From Budorcas taxicolor (taxonomy: Eukaryota; Chordata; Mammalia; Artiodactyla; Bovidae), in NCBI RefSeq assembly GCF_023091745.1, contig NC_068910.1, forward strand, positions 87,734,170 to 87,798,169: DNA of 64,000 bases. The letters run 5' to 3'. Made by a program: the position numbers and the translations under genes. How positions within the stretch are numbered: position 1 is the first letter of the stretch; each line of letters begins with the position of its first letter. Positions 21,515-34,749 of this stretch are shown in pieces. The notes below the pieces were generated by a model. The model was not told the DNA's origin, did not search any database, and saw only the letters and a list, made by a program, of their open reading frames with translations.

Positions 21515-24089
21515 CCCTGTGAGGGGAAAGGGAGGGGATTAGAGGCATTAGAGATCTCCCAAAATTTCCCACTGAGAAGATCTGATTTTTCATGTGAACA
21601 ATATTGAACATGTAAATTGAATATAGAAGTTACACTGTACAGAAAAGTTAAATATCTAAGATTTATGAATTATATACATTATGTAGAATGACATGCTGAT
21701 TTAGAAATTCTCACATTTTATGGACAATTTACCCAAGCTCTTCATATGCATTTTTTATATAAATATATCTTTTAAATCAATTAGGCCCTCTTTAAAGTTA
21801 CCTAACAGAGTTTTCTAGGCCATATTTTTCTGTCTTCTCTAAGTCATATAAACTGCAGAACTTTTTGAACCTATACGTAATGTTATAGGGAATTTCCTAT
21901 TGCTCGTTTAAGGGTTTCTGTCTCAATATGATGAAGAATAAAAGAGCACTAGAAGGACATATATTTAGAATTCTTTCTCCAGAGACAAAACTATTACCAA
22001 TTTCTTATATATCCAGCTGTCTTGTATCTGGAGTTAAAACTAATCATTTCAATAATCATGAAGTGCCGTGTTAAATTGCAGTTTTGATTCACACTATTAG
22101 GATTAATGATCAAGTCTTTGGTAAAATTAATTTACTCCTCTTTTGACTCTGAGAGGGCCCAAAATATCTTCCAAATCAGTCTTCCAAAGAAGTCACATCT
22201 TTTAGGCCCACATGACCAGTCCTTGGCTGTGGGCTGTCCATGGGAAGGGGCTGTGAACTTAGATGAGATCATTTTATTTATCTGGGGGCATTATTGCAAG
22301 GAGTCAGCTGTCAACGCTCCCATGAGCAAGAAGAATGGTGTCTTAGTCCTGAAGATGGCATGAGGTGGCAGAGCATAGCCTTGGGGAGCAGAGCACGGGG
22401 ATCGGTGGTGGGTAGGCATTTAGTGCTTGGCCATCTGTCCACACAGTCTGCTGGCCTTTCTTCGTCCATTCCTACATGAGACATTTAGGACAACCATCTC
22501 AGGTTATCTTACTTGGAGTGCAAAAATCCTCCATGAGTCGCCCCATGGCCTCTTCTACCTACCCCTTCTACCTTGTTGCTGTCTTTTTTTTTTTTTTTTT
22601 TCTTTTTCTGGGAACTTTACATATCCTAGGATATTTCTAGACAGCTACTCTTAGATCTCTATGGTCCATCAAGAGGCCCCTCTGTTTTCCCTCATCTGAA
22701 CTACGGGGAGAGAATGTAGAGATACGGAAACTGAATTTTTTTCCTAATCTGGGGACAGTCTTTCTCTTTCCACATTTATACAAGTCTTTCTCACTCAGCA
22801 AAATACTTATCCCCACCAGTTTCCTGATGCTTCTAAATTCTCTGTAAGGCTTAGGATTCAAGATGTCAAAAGACAGAAAGAGTTGCAGGCTTTTATTTCT
22901 TTCCATGAAATTCTTCCTTCTTTGCTATTTGTCTAAATCAGTGAGCCCAAAATAGTTTTGCTCCTAAAACTGGGGAAGAAGACCTAAACCAGGAGATAGT
23001 TACCATTCACCATTCCATTAGTGATGTTTACTGACTAACTGATTCTTTAATCTGGAGGTGACATTTACAGTTACAGTAAAATTGATGATGTTATTAAGTT
23101 ATATGATGTGTGCCACTGATGCATGATCTAGAGTGAAATTTATTTATTTATTTTTAAACAGAAGAGTGGTTTACCAATGTCAGAAATATATCCGTTAGGT
23201 AAGTTAAATAATGAGAGAGGTTTAAACCTTTAATTCCCTGGAACGTCTATGTAATCAGAACTATCCATTATCCAAAATTTCTATATAAACAAATATTTTT
23301 AAAATATCCCCGAATACAATCAAGTTTTATTTCTTTTTAATACTACTATGAATTGATTTTTAAAGGGTATAAGGTCAAGTTTTACCAATGAAACATACAA
23401 CCCATTGTCACAAGAGGGCAGCCTTTTAACATGGATTGTTCCTCAATCTGAAGCCATTCCTTGATAATTTAAGACAGTTACTTTAATCCATGTAACTAAA
23501 TAATGATAAAACAATACAAAATATTCAAGCATATATTTTGCATTGTGCATATTTTGTTTTGTATTATTAGTAATAAAAATATTTAAAACCCACTGGGAAA
23601 ATAAGAACTGAATTGTTTCATGTAGAAAGAAGGGTTTATATAGGTTGTATCTTTTAAATATCAACTGAAGGTCAGTGGCTGGGTTGAGTGCACCAAAATC
23701 TCATGTGATCAGATGTGAAATTCTCCTCTGAGCTACCCAAAATTCTAACCAAGAAAGGGCAAGCTGGAAGGATCCAGACTGATATATTACCCACAGGCAA
23801 ATGAATGTCAGTGGATGTATGTTTCCAATTTTTATCTTAGACACTGCCTAAAGACACAGTGCTATTTGGACATATTGATAACGAGTACCTTTTCCTGGTG
23901 GATGGCTGGTCTTGTTTGTAAGACACAGAGAGGGCACCTTCAGATCAGCAATGTCATATCTCTCCCAGGCTGGCTGTCTGCCCCGGTCCGAAGCTGACCA
24001 GTTACTTCTCTCAAAGTCAATGTTCTTTTCAGGAGAAGCCCACAGTGCTATAAATGTCCATCTTGCCCCAACTTGCTCCAATTTGGGCT
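21512..24089. other. Unassigned 2.6-kb stretch
   Basis: No recognised transposable element or coding sequence apart from a T18 run at 22584-22601. Frames at 22106-22363 and 22637-22906 have no family features. The sequence is of ordinary intergenic composition. Confidence 0.4.
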
Positions 24090-24172
24090 TCTTACAGAAT
24101 CAGAAACCCTCCCAGCCAACTGTGGTTTCACAAGCCCTCCAGGTAACTCTGATTGAGAACTACTGGAAGCTG
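24090..24172. mobile_element. MER5A-like hAT fragment (tentative)
   Basis: The end of this stretch (CAGGTAACTCTGATTGAGAA near 24139, then CTACTGG) resembles the worn terminus of a MER5A-type non-autonomous hAT-Charlie element. It is short and divergent. Confidence 0.35.
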
Positions 24173-24280
24173 CTGGCAGACAGCAACAAAGACCAAATAG
24201 CCCTGTGGAGTTTAAAGACTGAATGAGTTTTTAGCGTTAATACCTTCTATCCTTAGCCTCAGTTCTTTGGCGAATTCTTT

Positions 24281-24666
24281 GCTGAAGGATTGAATCTTTT
24301 GAACTGTGGTGTTGGAGAAGACTCTTGAGAAAAGACTCCCTTGGACTGTAAGGAGATCAAACCAGTCAATCCTAAAGATCAGTCCTGAATATTCTTTGGA
24401 AGGACTGATGCTGAAGTGGAAATTCCCGTACTTTGGCCACCCGATGCAAAGAGCTGACTGATTGGAAAAGACCCTGAACCTGGGAAAGATTGAAGGCAGG
24501 AGGAGAAGGGGACAACAGAGAATGAGATGGTTGGATGGCATCACCGACTTGATGGACACGAGCTTGAGCAAGCTCCAGGAGTTGGTGCTGGACAGGGAAG
24601 CCTGGCGTGCTGCAGTTCATGGAGTCGCAGAGAGTCAGACACTATTGAGCTACTAAACTGAACTGA
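24281..24666 (+). mobile_element. BovB LINE copy F, 3' fragment
   Basis: Starts at the FELWCW-type block (GAATCTTTTGAACTGTGGTG near 24290) and ends in AAACTGAACTGATT at about 24654-24666. A local 8-9 bp insertion repeats an AGACTC motif near 24320. The C-terminal frame is readable only at 24462-24656. Confidence 0.92.
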
Positions 24667-25219
24667 TTCATAGCCTGGTCTCTGCTGCTAATACACACTT
24701 GTCCGTAGATTTTCTCTCTCTCCCTGTCTCTAGGACCAATCCAGGGATTTTATTTCTGCATCACCTCTGACGTTATGGAGTTTTCCAATGATGTTCTTAG
24801 GCTGCCCCATTTATTTCCAGTCTTCTTCTCTTCCTCTGTACCACTTTCTACCTTATAATTATCTGAATAATTTGGCAAGTAAGTTTCTGTCCCCAAAGAA
24901 TCTATATTCCTGCACTCATGTTTTGGTAATTGGCTTAGTAGTCCAGTCATTCTTACTGCCTGGAGGCCCGGCAGAAAGCCTTCTGCCTTGGCTGCTTCTA
25001 AATTTTTGAATTATACATCTTTGTAGGATCTAATTTTATTCTAAAGCTGGATCTCTGCTTTTTTCCTGCATGTTTCACTCAATCTAAAGGTCTAAATTCT
25101 TTCTGAATTTCAAGTATTGACTGCTTTAAATGTCCTTTTGTGGGAGATAGACTTTTTCATCTGAGACACTGTTGCTAATCCACTTTTCTTGGATGTAAGT
25201 AATTAGTTTACTCTGTATC
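24667..25219. other. Unassigned stretch
   Basis: No recognised repeat or coding content. Confidence 0.45.
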
Positions 25220-25231
25220 ATTTTCCAGTAG

Positions 25232-25399
25232 GGGGCTTTCCTGGTGGCTCAGAGGTTAAAGTGTCTGCCTCCATTGCTGGCGACCTGGGTTCAATCCCTG
25301 GGTCAGGAAGATCCCGTGGAGAAGGAAGGAGAAGCCTAGTAGGTTACAGTCCACAGGGTCGCAAAGAGTCAGACACGACTGAGTGACTTCACCTCACCT
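25232..25399 (+). mobile_element. Bov-tA-type SINE, internally shortened
   Basis: Head and tail are present, but the middle (CTCCAGTATTCTTGCC region) is deleted around 25328. A perfect 12-bp target-site duplication, ATTTTCCAGTAG, lies at 25220-25231 and 25400-25411. Confidence 0.96.
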
Positions 25400-25448
25400 A
25401 TTTTCCAGTAGAGAGGACCTTCTTTCCCAAACCCTGGAAGTGTACATG

Positions 25449-25660
25449 CTGAATCACTCAATTGTGTCAGACTGTTTGCGACCCTATGGACTGTAGCCCA
25501 CCAGGCTCCTCTGTTCATGGAATTCTGCAGGCAAGAATACTGGAGTAGGTTGTCATTTTTTCCTCCAGGGGGATCTTCCTGACCCAGGGATCGAACTCAA
25601 GTCTCTTATATCTTCTGCACTGACAAACAGACTCTACCACTGTGTCCCCGGGGAATCCAA
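25449..25660 (-). mobile_element. Bov-tA-type SINE
   Basis: Antisense copy with a TGCTGAATCACTCAATTGTG tail side at the left and a worn tRNA-like head at the right (near 25600-25660). An 11-G run follows at 25681-25691. Confidence 0.9.
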
Positions 25661-25691
25661 CTCCGAAGGTGGGGAGGGCTGGGGGGGGGGG

Positions 25692-26167
25692 TTGTCTATC
25701 AAACAACATGTAACCTACTCCTTGTGCGGACTTTATATCAGAGCAAGGCCTTTTCCTCCTTACCTAGCTTGTCTCCCAGTAACTAGATCTGTCCCACAAA
25801 ATTCCAAGATAATGCTCATGAGCCTGCACAGTTCCTGGGGTTAATACAAACTGAAATAAGCCTTCCTTACATATGGAATTGTAGTGTAAAGGGGAGGGAA
25901 ATCATAATTTTTTTCTTTCCTGATAGATCTTTAATTGTTCAGCTATACTCACTGGCTTGTGAGTTTTGAAAGCTTTTTTTTTTTCTTTTTTCCTTGAATG
26001 AGTGAAGAACTATTCTTCCTTTTAACGTTCCTTTTTTGGACTGCAAGTGGAAATTGTAGATGACCTTGATACCAACTAAGCCAGTTTGAAAGAATTTGAG
26101 TATTACTCTAGGATTTCAGATAAAACATCCATTCCTTGAGAGGAAACTAAATTTTGTCACCGTTTAT
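25692..26167. other. Unassigned stretch
   Basis: No recognised repeat or coding content. A T-rich tract lies near 25974-25991. Confidence 0.45.
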
Positions 26168-26362
26168 ACTCAGACGGTAAAGAATCTGCCTGCAATGCAG
26201 AAGACCAGGGTTTGACCCCTGAGTTGGGAAGATGCCCTGGAGAAGGGAATGGCTACCCACTCCAATAGTCTTGCCTGGAGAATCCCAATGACAGAGGAGC
26301 CTAGCAGGTTACAGTCCATGGAGTCACAAAGAGTCAGATAAGACTGAGCGACTAACACAATG
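26168..26362 (+). mobile_element. Bov-tA-type SINE
   Basis: Plus-strand copy from ACTCAGACGGTAAAGAATCT to ACTGAGCGACTAACACAATG, slightly head-truncated. No clear target-site duplication seen. Confidence 0.92.
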
Positions 26363-28404
26363 TGTTTAAAAATATATCGTAGGAAGAAGGCATGAACTTT
26401 TTCCAAAATAGGAGACAGGAATACACTACAAACTTCACATAACTGTGACGGCAAATGTTATTTCGTTTGAATATGGATGACACTGCGTAGGGCAAAATAA
26501 GAGGGAAAAATAAAACAGTCAAGTTTTTTTCAGGGTCTTGGGTTTTAAAACCTGGGTCAGGATGCAAATATTTTGGTGTGATAGATGTCTTCCCCTTGAT
26601 TCCCTGGGTTAGGGTGTGGGTAAGGAAGAGAAGCCACATAGAAAGCAGTTTCTAAGATAGCTTAGAAATGAATGGTGAGGACCTCTCTTCACTTCAGATT
26701 GAAACTGGTATTCAGGAGTGATGGTTGGAAATGGAGAATTCAAAAAAAAAAAAACAAAAACAAGTTCCTAAAGTTCCCCTGTACCAGGTGTTATAGGAGC
26801 GGGAGACATATCTGCCGTGTGGTGGAATCAGATCGGCCTGAGGACACTTTATGCCCTTGTTCTGGACACTGGCTCTCAAGAAAAAGTGAGGCATCTCAGC
26901 CAAATTAGTGCACTTGGTGCAGTTGGTGGAGTGACAAGGGCGCTTCATCACAAGCCGGTGGACCTCATCTCAGAAATACGTGTTCCACTGACCTGGCAGG
27001 TCTGGAGAGGTCTTATGGTTGCGTTTGGAACAAAGTGGACACAGCAGTGATCCTCATGGACGAATGACTGAAAACCTAGTAAGAGTAAGTCTATCTAGGT
27101 GGTTAACACTTTGTACTACTTCCCACCCACTGCAAAATCTCAGCAATATAGAAGACACCTTCCATGGTCCTTGGAATCTGAGGGTGAAGGAGAACATGAC
27201 AGATTTTCCTGTCTACTGGCTGTGCATGTGACTGTACATGCCTCAGCCACCGTCCCCATTTGGTGGCAATTTACACCAATTCTCAGCCTTGCCACCAGGA
27301 GAAAATAACTTCCTGAGTATAATGTGACCCTCACCTTGATAAATTTAAAAATGATGGGAAGCTTTACATACTTGTCAAGGCAGATGTAAGCACAGAGCAC
27401 AGGATGTTTTTTACTCCTAAAGACTGATGCCATGTACACAGCTGATGTTTATGTGAGATAGAGCAGAACATACTTAAACGAGTAAGATTTAAAAATCTAC
27501 ATTTTATCTCCTGATGATGAAAATCATAGTAACTCATCAATTTTCAATCAAAAACATAAATATTTCAATGCATTTTGAGCTTCATTAAACTTATTTTGTA
27601 TCGGGGAAAAACTCATTAAATTCTGGAAGAACTAAAAGTGAAAGTTTAAAATATAATTTATGAGGGATCTTGGATAGTATATCTGTGAAATATGTAAAGC
27701 ATTTAATCTAATCACTACAGTCAACTTTGGTCTCAAACTAGAACAAATTTGACCAAAGCAGAAGAGAATTATTAATGATAATAATTTTAAATATGTATAT
27801 ATCTATATCATGTATGTTACGAACTTGGCTAATTCTTAAAAATCTCTATTTTATAATCCAAGCCTGTGCCACATTAATTAGCATTTCATAACTTGAAAAT
27901 AGCTAATCATTTATGCACTTATGATTGAAGGATTTTTAGACCCGCAAACTCCAAAAAAAGCATCTATAAATAAAATATCTTTTAAAGGCATTGATAGAAA
28001 TTTTTTAATGCTTGAAGATTATTTACCTAAAAGTTAAACCATTTATATGTGGCATGGTGTAGTCATAATCTTGTATATTAGCAGAACTTCAGCCCATATT
28101 ATAAAAGCAGTTGGGAATTTCATGGAATAATGTAGTTCTATTCTTGGAAATTTACATTTCTTTTTGATAAACTGAGTATACCTCTCTTTTTATCTTTAAA
28201 CCAACACAAAATAACTTAGATAATTCTCAACTCCATTTCTGGGTCTAGCATATAACTGAAAATATAGTCAGCTGTCAATATCTGTTGAATAAATGGATGT
28301 ACTGTAGTTGCAAAGTAACTAAATGGTCAAGTTTATGGTCAAAATTGGCTTTCACATAGAAAAAAAATTTAATTTGGAAAAAATTAATGAGGTGCATGTG
28401 GTTG
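26363..28404. other. Unassigned 2-kb stretch
   Basis: Contains an A13 run at 26742-26754 and otherwise no recognised repeat. Overlapping frames at 26672-27308 reflect a less AT-rich patch but match no family. The 27.4-28.3 kb part is strongly AT-rich. Confidence 0.4.
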
Positions 28405-28560
28405 AATAAGGCAGAGCTAGACTGCATAGTGGAATCACTGGGGAACTGACAACAACAAAAATTTAGAAGCCTGGGTGTTACCCTCCAAGAGACTAATTCA
28501 GTTCTTACAGATGTATTAAAATTTTCAAGCAAATCTGCTGTGGTTTGAAAAGCACTGGAT
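28405..28560. mobile_element. MER5A-like hAT-Charlie remnant
   Basis: Order fits MER5A: AGTGGAATCACTGGGGAACT at 28428, AGCCTGGGTGTTACCCTCCA near 28468, a CTAATTCAG-type block near 28494 and the terminal GGTTTGAAAAGCACTGGA near 28541. Divergent. Confidence 0.55.
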
Positions 28561-28639
28561 TTTAAGTAAAGAGAGTTGCAAATGATATGACAATGAACAT
28601 TCCAGTCGATTTAAGAAATTACATTCCATTATTTAGAAA

Positions 28640-28850
28640 GTGTAGAATTTCATTAGTATTTTTCCCTCTGTATTCTTCATATTGGAAATTCCTCTTGACC
28701 TATCTTCAAGTTTACTGATATTTTCTTCTGATAGCTCTGGTAAGGCCATCAAAGAAAATTTTCATATCAGATATTGTATTCCTCAGTTTTATAACTTCTA
28801 TTTCCTTATTTCTCCACAGTTTTTATTTCTTGCCTGAAATTCCCCATATA

Positions 28851-28887
<37 letters not shown>

Positions 28888-29500
28888 GTATGTATGACAA
28901 CACATTCCTTTAATCTTGAACATACTTATAATAGTTAATTTAAAGTTCTTGTGTTCAAATTCCAACATGTACACCATCTCAATGTCTCTTTCTACTGTTT
29001 GCTTTTGTTAAAATATCATATTTTCCAATTTCTTTTACATTTGGTTATTTTCAATAATATACTAGATTTTGTGGCTCATATATTGTAGAGACTCTATGTT
29101 CTGTTATTTTCCTTGAAAAGTGATCGTTTTCTAGTATTATCCATCTATCTGTACTCAAACATCAGAATTTTGTTCCTTTGTAGTGGGTAATATTGAAATC
29201 TCTGCTCTAATTCCTGAGCTATTGGTTTCTGTTGGGGTCTAATGGCATTTCCTCTATGGGTGTGCAATTTAGAAGTTACTCATAATTTGAATGGTGCTTA
29301 GATACATAGTTCAAATCTTCATTTTCCTTTGTGACTTTTATTTGCATGGTATCCTCTCCCACCACATTCAATTTCCCAGCTCTTCTGTTCTTTCAATCTG
29401 GAACTATGTACTTATTCCTCAAACTGGAAAAACAGTGCTGTTTCATACAGTCATTCAGTTCTCCACAGATTGAAGAACATCATTAGATGATAAAACTGAA
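28640..29500 (-). mobile_element. Ancient L1-type LINE 3' region, second copy
   Basis: The same old family as 1-715: TTCATATCAGATATTGTATT near 28760, CTTAAAGTTCTTGTG-like block near 28944, then the TTCCAACATGTACACCATCT block near 28960. A TG/TA microsatellite sits inside it. BovB copy G begins about 40 bp after its recognisable right part. Confidence 0.55.
28851..28890. repeat. (TG)n(TA)n microsatellite
   Basis: About 11 TG units followed by about 7 TA units and a GTATGTATG end. Confidence 0.95.
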
Positions 29501-29542
29501 TTAATGCATACTTATCCAACACAGTTATCTCCCTTTGTACTC

Positions 29543-31702
29543 TGAGAAGTTCTATACAGTCAGCAAAAACAAGACTGGAGGCTGACTGTGGCTCAGATCA
29601 TGAACTCCTTATTGCCAAATCAGACTTAGATTGAAGAAAATAGGGGAAACAGCCAGACCATTCAGGTATGACTGAAATCAAATCCCTTATGATTATACAG
29701 TGGAAGTGAGAAATAGATTTGAGGGACTAGATCTGATAGACAGAGTGCCTGATGAACTGTAGACTGAGGTTCATGACATTGTACAGGAGAGAGGGATAAA
29801 GACTATCCCCAGGAAAAAGAAATGCAAAAAAGCAAAATGGCTGTCTGAGGAAGCCTTACAAATAGCTGTGAAAAGAGGAGAAGTGAATGCAGAGTTCCAA
29901 GAATAGCAAGGAGAGATAAGAAAGCCTTCCTCAGTGATCAGTGCAAAGAAATAGAGGAAAACAATAGAATGGGAAAGACTAGAGATCTCTTCAAGAAAAT
30001 TAGAGATGCCAAGGGAACATTTCATGCAAAGATGGGCTCAATAAAGGACAGAAATCATATGGATCTAACAGAAGCAGAAGATATTAAGAAGAGGTGACAA
30101 GAATACATAGAACTGTACAAAAAAGATCTTCATGACCCAGATAATCATGATGCTGTGATCACTCACCTAGAGCCAGACATCCTGGAATGTGAAGTCAAGT
30201 GGGCCTTAGAAAGCATCACTATGAACAAAGCTAGTGGAGGTGATGGAATTCCAGTTGAGCTATTTCAAATCCTGAAAGATGATGCTGTGAAAGTGCTGCA
30301 CTCAATATGCCAGCAAATTTGGAAAACTCAGCAGTGGCCACAGGACTGGAAAAGTCAGTTTTAATTCCAATCCCAGAGAAAGGCAATGCCAAAGATTGCT
30401 CAAACTACTGCACAGTTGCCCTCATCTCACATGCTAGTAAAGGAATGCTCAAAATTCTCCAAGCCAGGCTTCAGCAATACGTGAACTGTGACCTTCCAGA
30501 TGTTCAAGCTGGACTTAGAAGAGGCAGAGGAACCAGAGATCAAATGGCCAACATCTGCAGGATCATGGAAAAAGCAAGAGAGTTCCAGAAAAACATCTAT
30601 TTCTCTTTGTTGACTATGCCAAAGCTGTGTGACTATGTGGACCACAATAAAATCTGGAAAATTCTGAAAGAGGTGGGAACACCAGACCACCTGACCTGCC
30701 TCTTGAGAAATCTGCATGGAGGTCAGGAAGCAGCAGTTAGAACTGGACATGGAACAACAGACTGGTTCCAAATAGGGAAAGGAGTATGTCAAGGCTGTAA
30801 ATTGTCACCCTGCTTATTTAACTTATATGCAGAGTACATCGTGAGAAATGCTGGACTGGAAGAAGCACAAACTGGAATAAAGATTGCCGGGAGAAATATC
30901 AATAACCTCAGATATGCAGATGACACCACCCTTATGGCAGAAAGTGAAGAAGAATTTAAGAGCCTCTTGTTAAAAGTGAAAGAGAAGAGTGAAAAAGTTG
31001 GCTTAAAGCTCAACATTCAGAAAACGAAGATCATGGCATCTGGTCCCATCACTTTATGGCAAATCGATGGGGAAACAGTGGAAACAGTGGCAGACTTTAT
31101 TTTTTTAAGCTCAAAAATCACTGCAGATGGTGACTGCAGCCACAAAATTAAAAGACGCTTACTCCTTGGAAGAAAAACTATGACCAAACTAGACAGCATA
31201 TTAAAAAGCAGAGACATTACTTTGCCAACAAATGTCCATCTAGTCAAGGCTATGGTTTTTCCAGTGGTCATGTATGGATGTGAGAACTGGACTCTAAAGA
31301 AAGCTGAACACTGAAGAATTGATGCTTTTGAACTGTGGTGTTGCAGAAGACTTTTGAGAGTCCCTTGGACTGCAAGGAGATCCAACTAGTCCATCCTAAA
31401 GGAAATCAGTCCTCTGTATTCATTGGTAGGGCTGATGTTGAAGCTGAAACTTCAACACTTCGGCCACCTGATATGAAGAGCTGACTCATTTGAAAAGACT
31501 CATGCTGGGAAAGATTGAAGGCAGAAGGAGATGGGGACAACAGAGGATGAGATGGTTGGTTGGTATCACCAACTCAATGGACATGAGTTTGAGTGAACTC
31601 CAGGAGTTGGTGATGGACAGGGAGGCTTGCTGTGCTGCAGTCCATGGGGCTGCAAAGAGTCAGACACGACTGAGCGACTAAAGTGAACTGACTAAACTGA
31701 TC
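29543..31702 (+). mobile_element. BovB LINE copy G, longest copy in the window
   Basis: About 2.16 kb, starting at the end of the endonuclease domain (CTATACAGTCAGCAAAAACA at 29552). It runs through the inter-domain region and RT to a GAACTGACTAAACTGA tail. It is 5'-truncated and its frame is broken many times in the first 600 bp. No convincing target-site duplication was found. It keeps the inter-domain region (29.6-30.15 kb) that the other copies here have mostly lost. Confidence 0.95.
30155..31314 (+). pseudogene. BovB reverse transcriptase, broken (copy G)
   Basis: The frame at 30155-30364 carries the start of the RT region (LEPDILECEVKWAL block). A one-base deletion near 30350 (GAAAAGTC where the other copies have GAAAAGGTC or GAAAAAGTC) shifts into the frame read to 31314. 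This second frame holds the QGCKLSPCLFNLYAEY motif and YADD at 30913-30924. Around motif A a one-base loss (near 30603) and a later one-base gain (near 30626) scramble the DYAKAFD segment. The frame ends where the family's CGA (in AEHRRI) is TGA, at 31312-31314. The C-terminal remainder reaches the family's TRLSD end near 31681. Confidence 0.92.
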
Positions 31703-33433
31703 TCTACCTATTGTCTTTTTCATTCCGTTACATCAAATGTGTTTTTAAAATGGTTTATCAGAGTTTATCATTTTTTCTCTGCATTTGAGTTAGTCAGATA
31801 TGAGCTATTACCACATCATTGTAATTTAAACATTTGAACATCATATTTTGAAAAACTTCTCTAAAATTTAATAAGGTTTCCAAGTTGTCAATCCTTCTGT
31901 AAATAGAATCAAGGTTTGAATTACCAACATCCCTTGTAGGCAGATGTGCACATGAAACTTAGGGTCAGCTAATCAGATATGCCCATACATTTGAAAGTAA
32001 GAAAAGTGATAAAAGATATTGTTCATAGATATTATTTTACTTGATACCTGGAATGACAACAATAATTACCTTTCACCAAAGAATTCTGTCTTCAGTGACT
32101 ATGAATAAGAGGTTAACTTCATGGCACAGAGTTCAAATTGTTTTTGTGGTAATGATTGATTTTGGTAACATTCTGTTTTTTTTTCTTTTTTGTATCCCTG
32201 CTACTTACTCTATAATCAATCCCTCACATATGATTCTATTATAGCTTTTTTCCCCCAGTTTACACTAGATATTTATGGGCAAACTTTTCACTTTTGAATG
32301 AAAAAATTGTTTTGGCTGATATCAGAAATAATAAAAGAAAATAAGGAAATATGGCATCTTGTTATGTTAGTGCAACAGTGAAACTTCAACAATCCTCTTA
32401 TCTAAAAAATAGAAAGTTTCTGTTTCTCATCATCTTAAAATCTACATCATTAAATCATGAAGAATTTTCAGAAATGTGTTATACGTAGTAGCATCCAGAT
32501 CACTGAGGGGGAAATGAGAAATTTGAGAGAGGTAGCCCTGTGCAGTCATCTAGCTGGGACACAGGTATGCATGGAGCCGTAATACTTCCCATCATGGCAT
32601 TTGTAAAATTACAGTTAGGTTCCCACGAACTTGCTAATTAGTATGACTTTCGCAGACATTTCATTAACCTAAAAAATTTAGATTTCCTGTAGACAGACTG
32701 CATGTATTCTCATCTTTAACCTTTTCATAATGTTCCCTAATTATAGATTTCATTGATTCTTAATAGCAAAGGAACAGCAGTAGTTTATAAATTTATGTTC
32801 TACTTTGTTTTTTTACTAATATGTGAAGTGGTTTTTGTCTTTCTTTTCACCTCTAGAGCTAGTTAAGCATTCTAGGTTAATGAAATTTCCTGATGATGCT
32901 AGCATTGATTTAAACTTAACAATGAAATCATTATTTCCATGTATTACTTGCTTGCATTATGGTGATATTTGGCTAATGAGTTCTCAAAATGTTGTCTGAG
33001 AGGTTAAACAGTCCTCAAATGAATGCCAACATTAATTTATTTGTGTGAATTTTCAAAAACAAGTTTTCTTTTTAACTCTTAATGACACTAATGAAGTTAG
33101 GGTATAAGCACTCTCTGGTTAATGAAATTTAAAAAGTTAAAGTAAATTATATCATTTTTTCCTTCATCCTCTGATGGTTATATAATTTCTTAAAATAGTT
33201 AAAATATTTAATTTTAAAGGCTGTCTAGTATTTTTATTCAAAGGGATAAGCTTTTCAGTATGGCTGGTTGTTGAAATTTGAGCAATCTTTCTTTTGTTTA
33301 ATATAATTATTGACTAGCCCAGGCCTCCAGAGTTACTGGTATATATAAAATTATATAAACAGTCATTAGGCACATGTATATGGAAGACAGCTTTCTGTAG
33401 CAACCTTTGTGCTTATATGATAAATCCTATGCA
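31703..33433. other. Unassigned AT-rich 1.7-kb stretch
   Basis: No recognised repeat, coding frame or RNA. It is uniformly AT-rich with short T runs (about 32173-32190). Confidence 0.45.
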
Positions 33434-33763
33434 AGGAGATCCAACCAGTCCATTCTGAAGGAGATCAACCCTGGGATTTCTTTGGAAGGAATGATGCTAA
33501 AGCTGAAGCTCCAGTACTTCGGCCACCTCATGAGAAGAGTTGACTCATTCGAAAAGACTCTGATGCTGGGAGGGATTGGGGGCAGGAGGAGAAGGGGACG
33601 ACAGAGGATGAGATGGCTGGATAGCATCAAGGACTCGATGGTCGCGAGTCTGAGTGAACTCCGGGAGTTGGTGATGGACAGGGAGGCCTGGCGTGCTGCG
33701 ATTCATGGGGTCGCAAAGAGTCGGACACGACTGAGCGACTGAAATGAACTGAACTGAACTGAT
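33434..33763 (+). mobile_element. BovB LINE copy H, young 3' fragment
   Basis: Starts at GGAGATCCAACCAGTCC and ends in (CTGAA)n at about 33745-33763. The C-terminal reading frame is intact from the truncation point to the family's natural TRLSD stop at 33740-33742. CpG sites lost in other copies are kept here (for example GGGGACGACAGAGG near 33594). These traits mark it as one of the youngest BovB copies in the window. A possible short duplication ATGCAA flanks it. Confidence 0.94.
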
Positions 33764-34749
33764 GCAACTGGACACTGATTCCTGCAATTTTTAACTTTGA
33801 AATACAAGTGGAAGCATTGTATAGTAACAATAGCAGGCAATTTAAATTTTGTAAAACTTCTGATGTTAAAGGAAATTCTTCGAAAATGCGTATAAATAGC
33901 ATATGGAATCTATAAATAGTTATCTATAGGTGAGCACATCCAGACATCCATGAACGAAGCAGAGTTTAATAAAGTGCTTTTCTCCCTATGTCTGTTTATG
34001 TTGAAGGGTTTCCAGAATACTGAAGGCTATAAGGCCCAGATCATGAGGTAAAGGCGGGAGGCAAAAGATGGGGTGGAAGTGAAAACGAGGAAAAACAGAA
34101 AGAGGCCTTCAAGTGGATATGTTCTTATAAAAAATTATCAGAATATGGCTCATCTTTTTATGCAGATCATGCCAGTGCAACAAGCAATAAGCACTATTTA
34201 TTGCACTCTTCGAAGTGGTTGATAGTTAATGAAGTCTTTATATTTATGTTAAAATCAGTAACCTTGATTTATGGACAGTGTGATGACCTCCTGAAAATAT
34301 CCCCAACAGATTTTTGAAGGTATCTAATTTGTAAAAGCTCAACTTGAAACAGCTACCTCTATCAAAGTGTATATCACACTTATCGTTGGATTTTCAGCAA
34401 GTTTCAAGTTCTGCTGTTCTTACAGGTTTTTAAGAGGAATGCCTACCAGAATAAAATATTAAGTGGCAAATTTAACTGGCTCTTACAAGTGAAAAGCTAG
34501 GTTACAAAAGTTCTTCCTTTGTAATTATTAATTTTCCTAAGTCTAGTCATTTATGCCTTGTAGATGGAGCAACACTTATGAGACCTTTTTGTGAGACTCA
34601 TGGCCACCAATATAACGGTGATGTATACTAACTAGCCCACCTCCAGGGGTCTGGTTAAATTAAATTGAAAGTAATCTCCCATTTGCATATCTTAATATGA
34701 CATAAAAATCTAATAACAGCATTTGTAAGAGTATAAACATAAAAGTGAA
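33764..34749. other. Unassigned stretch
   Basis: No recognised repeat or coding content. Confidence 0.45.

Noticed and set aside
26672..27308. Cluster of overlapping plus-strand frames, one with a DTGS stretch resembling an aspartic protease motif
   Set aside because: The short motif stands alone. Neighbouring residues do not fit retroviral or cellular aspartic proteases, and the frames overlap in conflicting phases.
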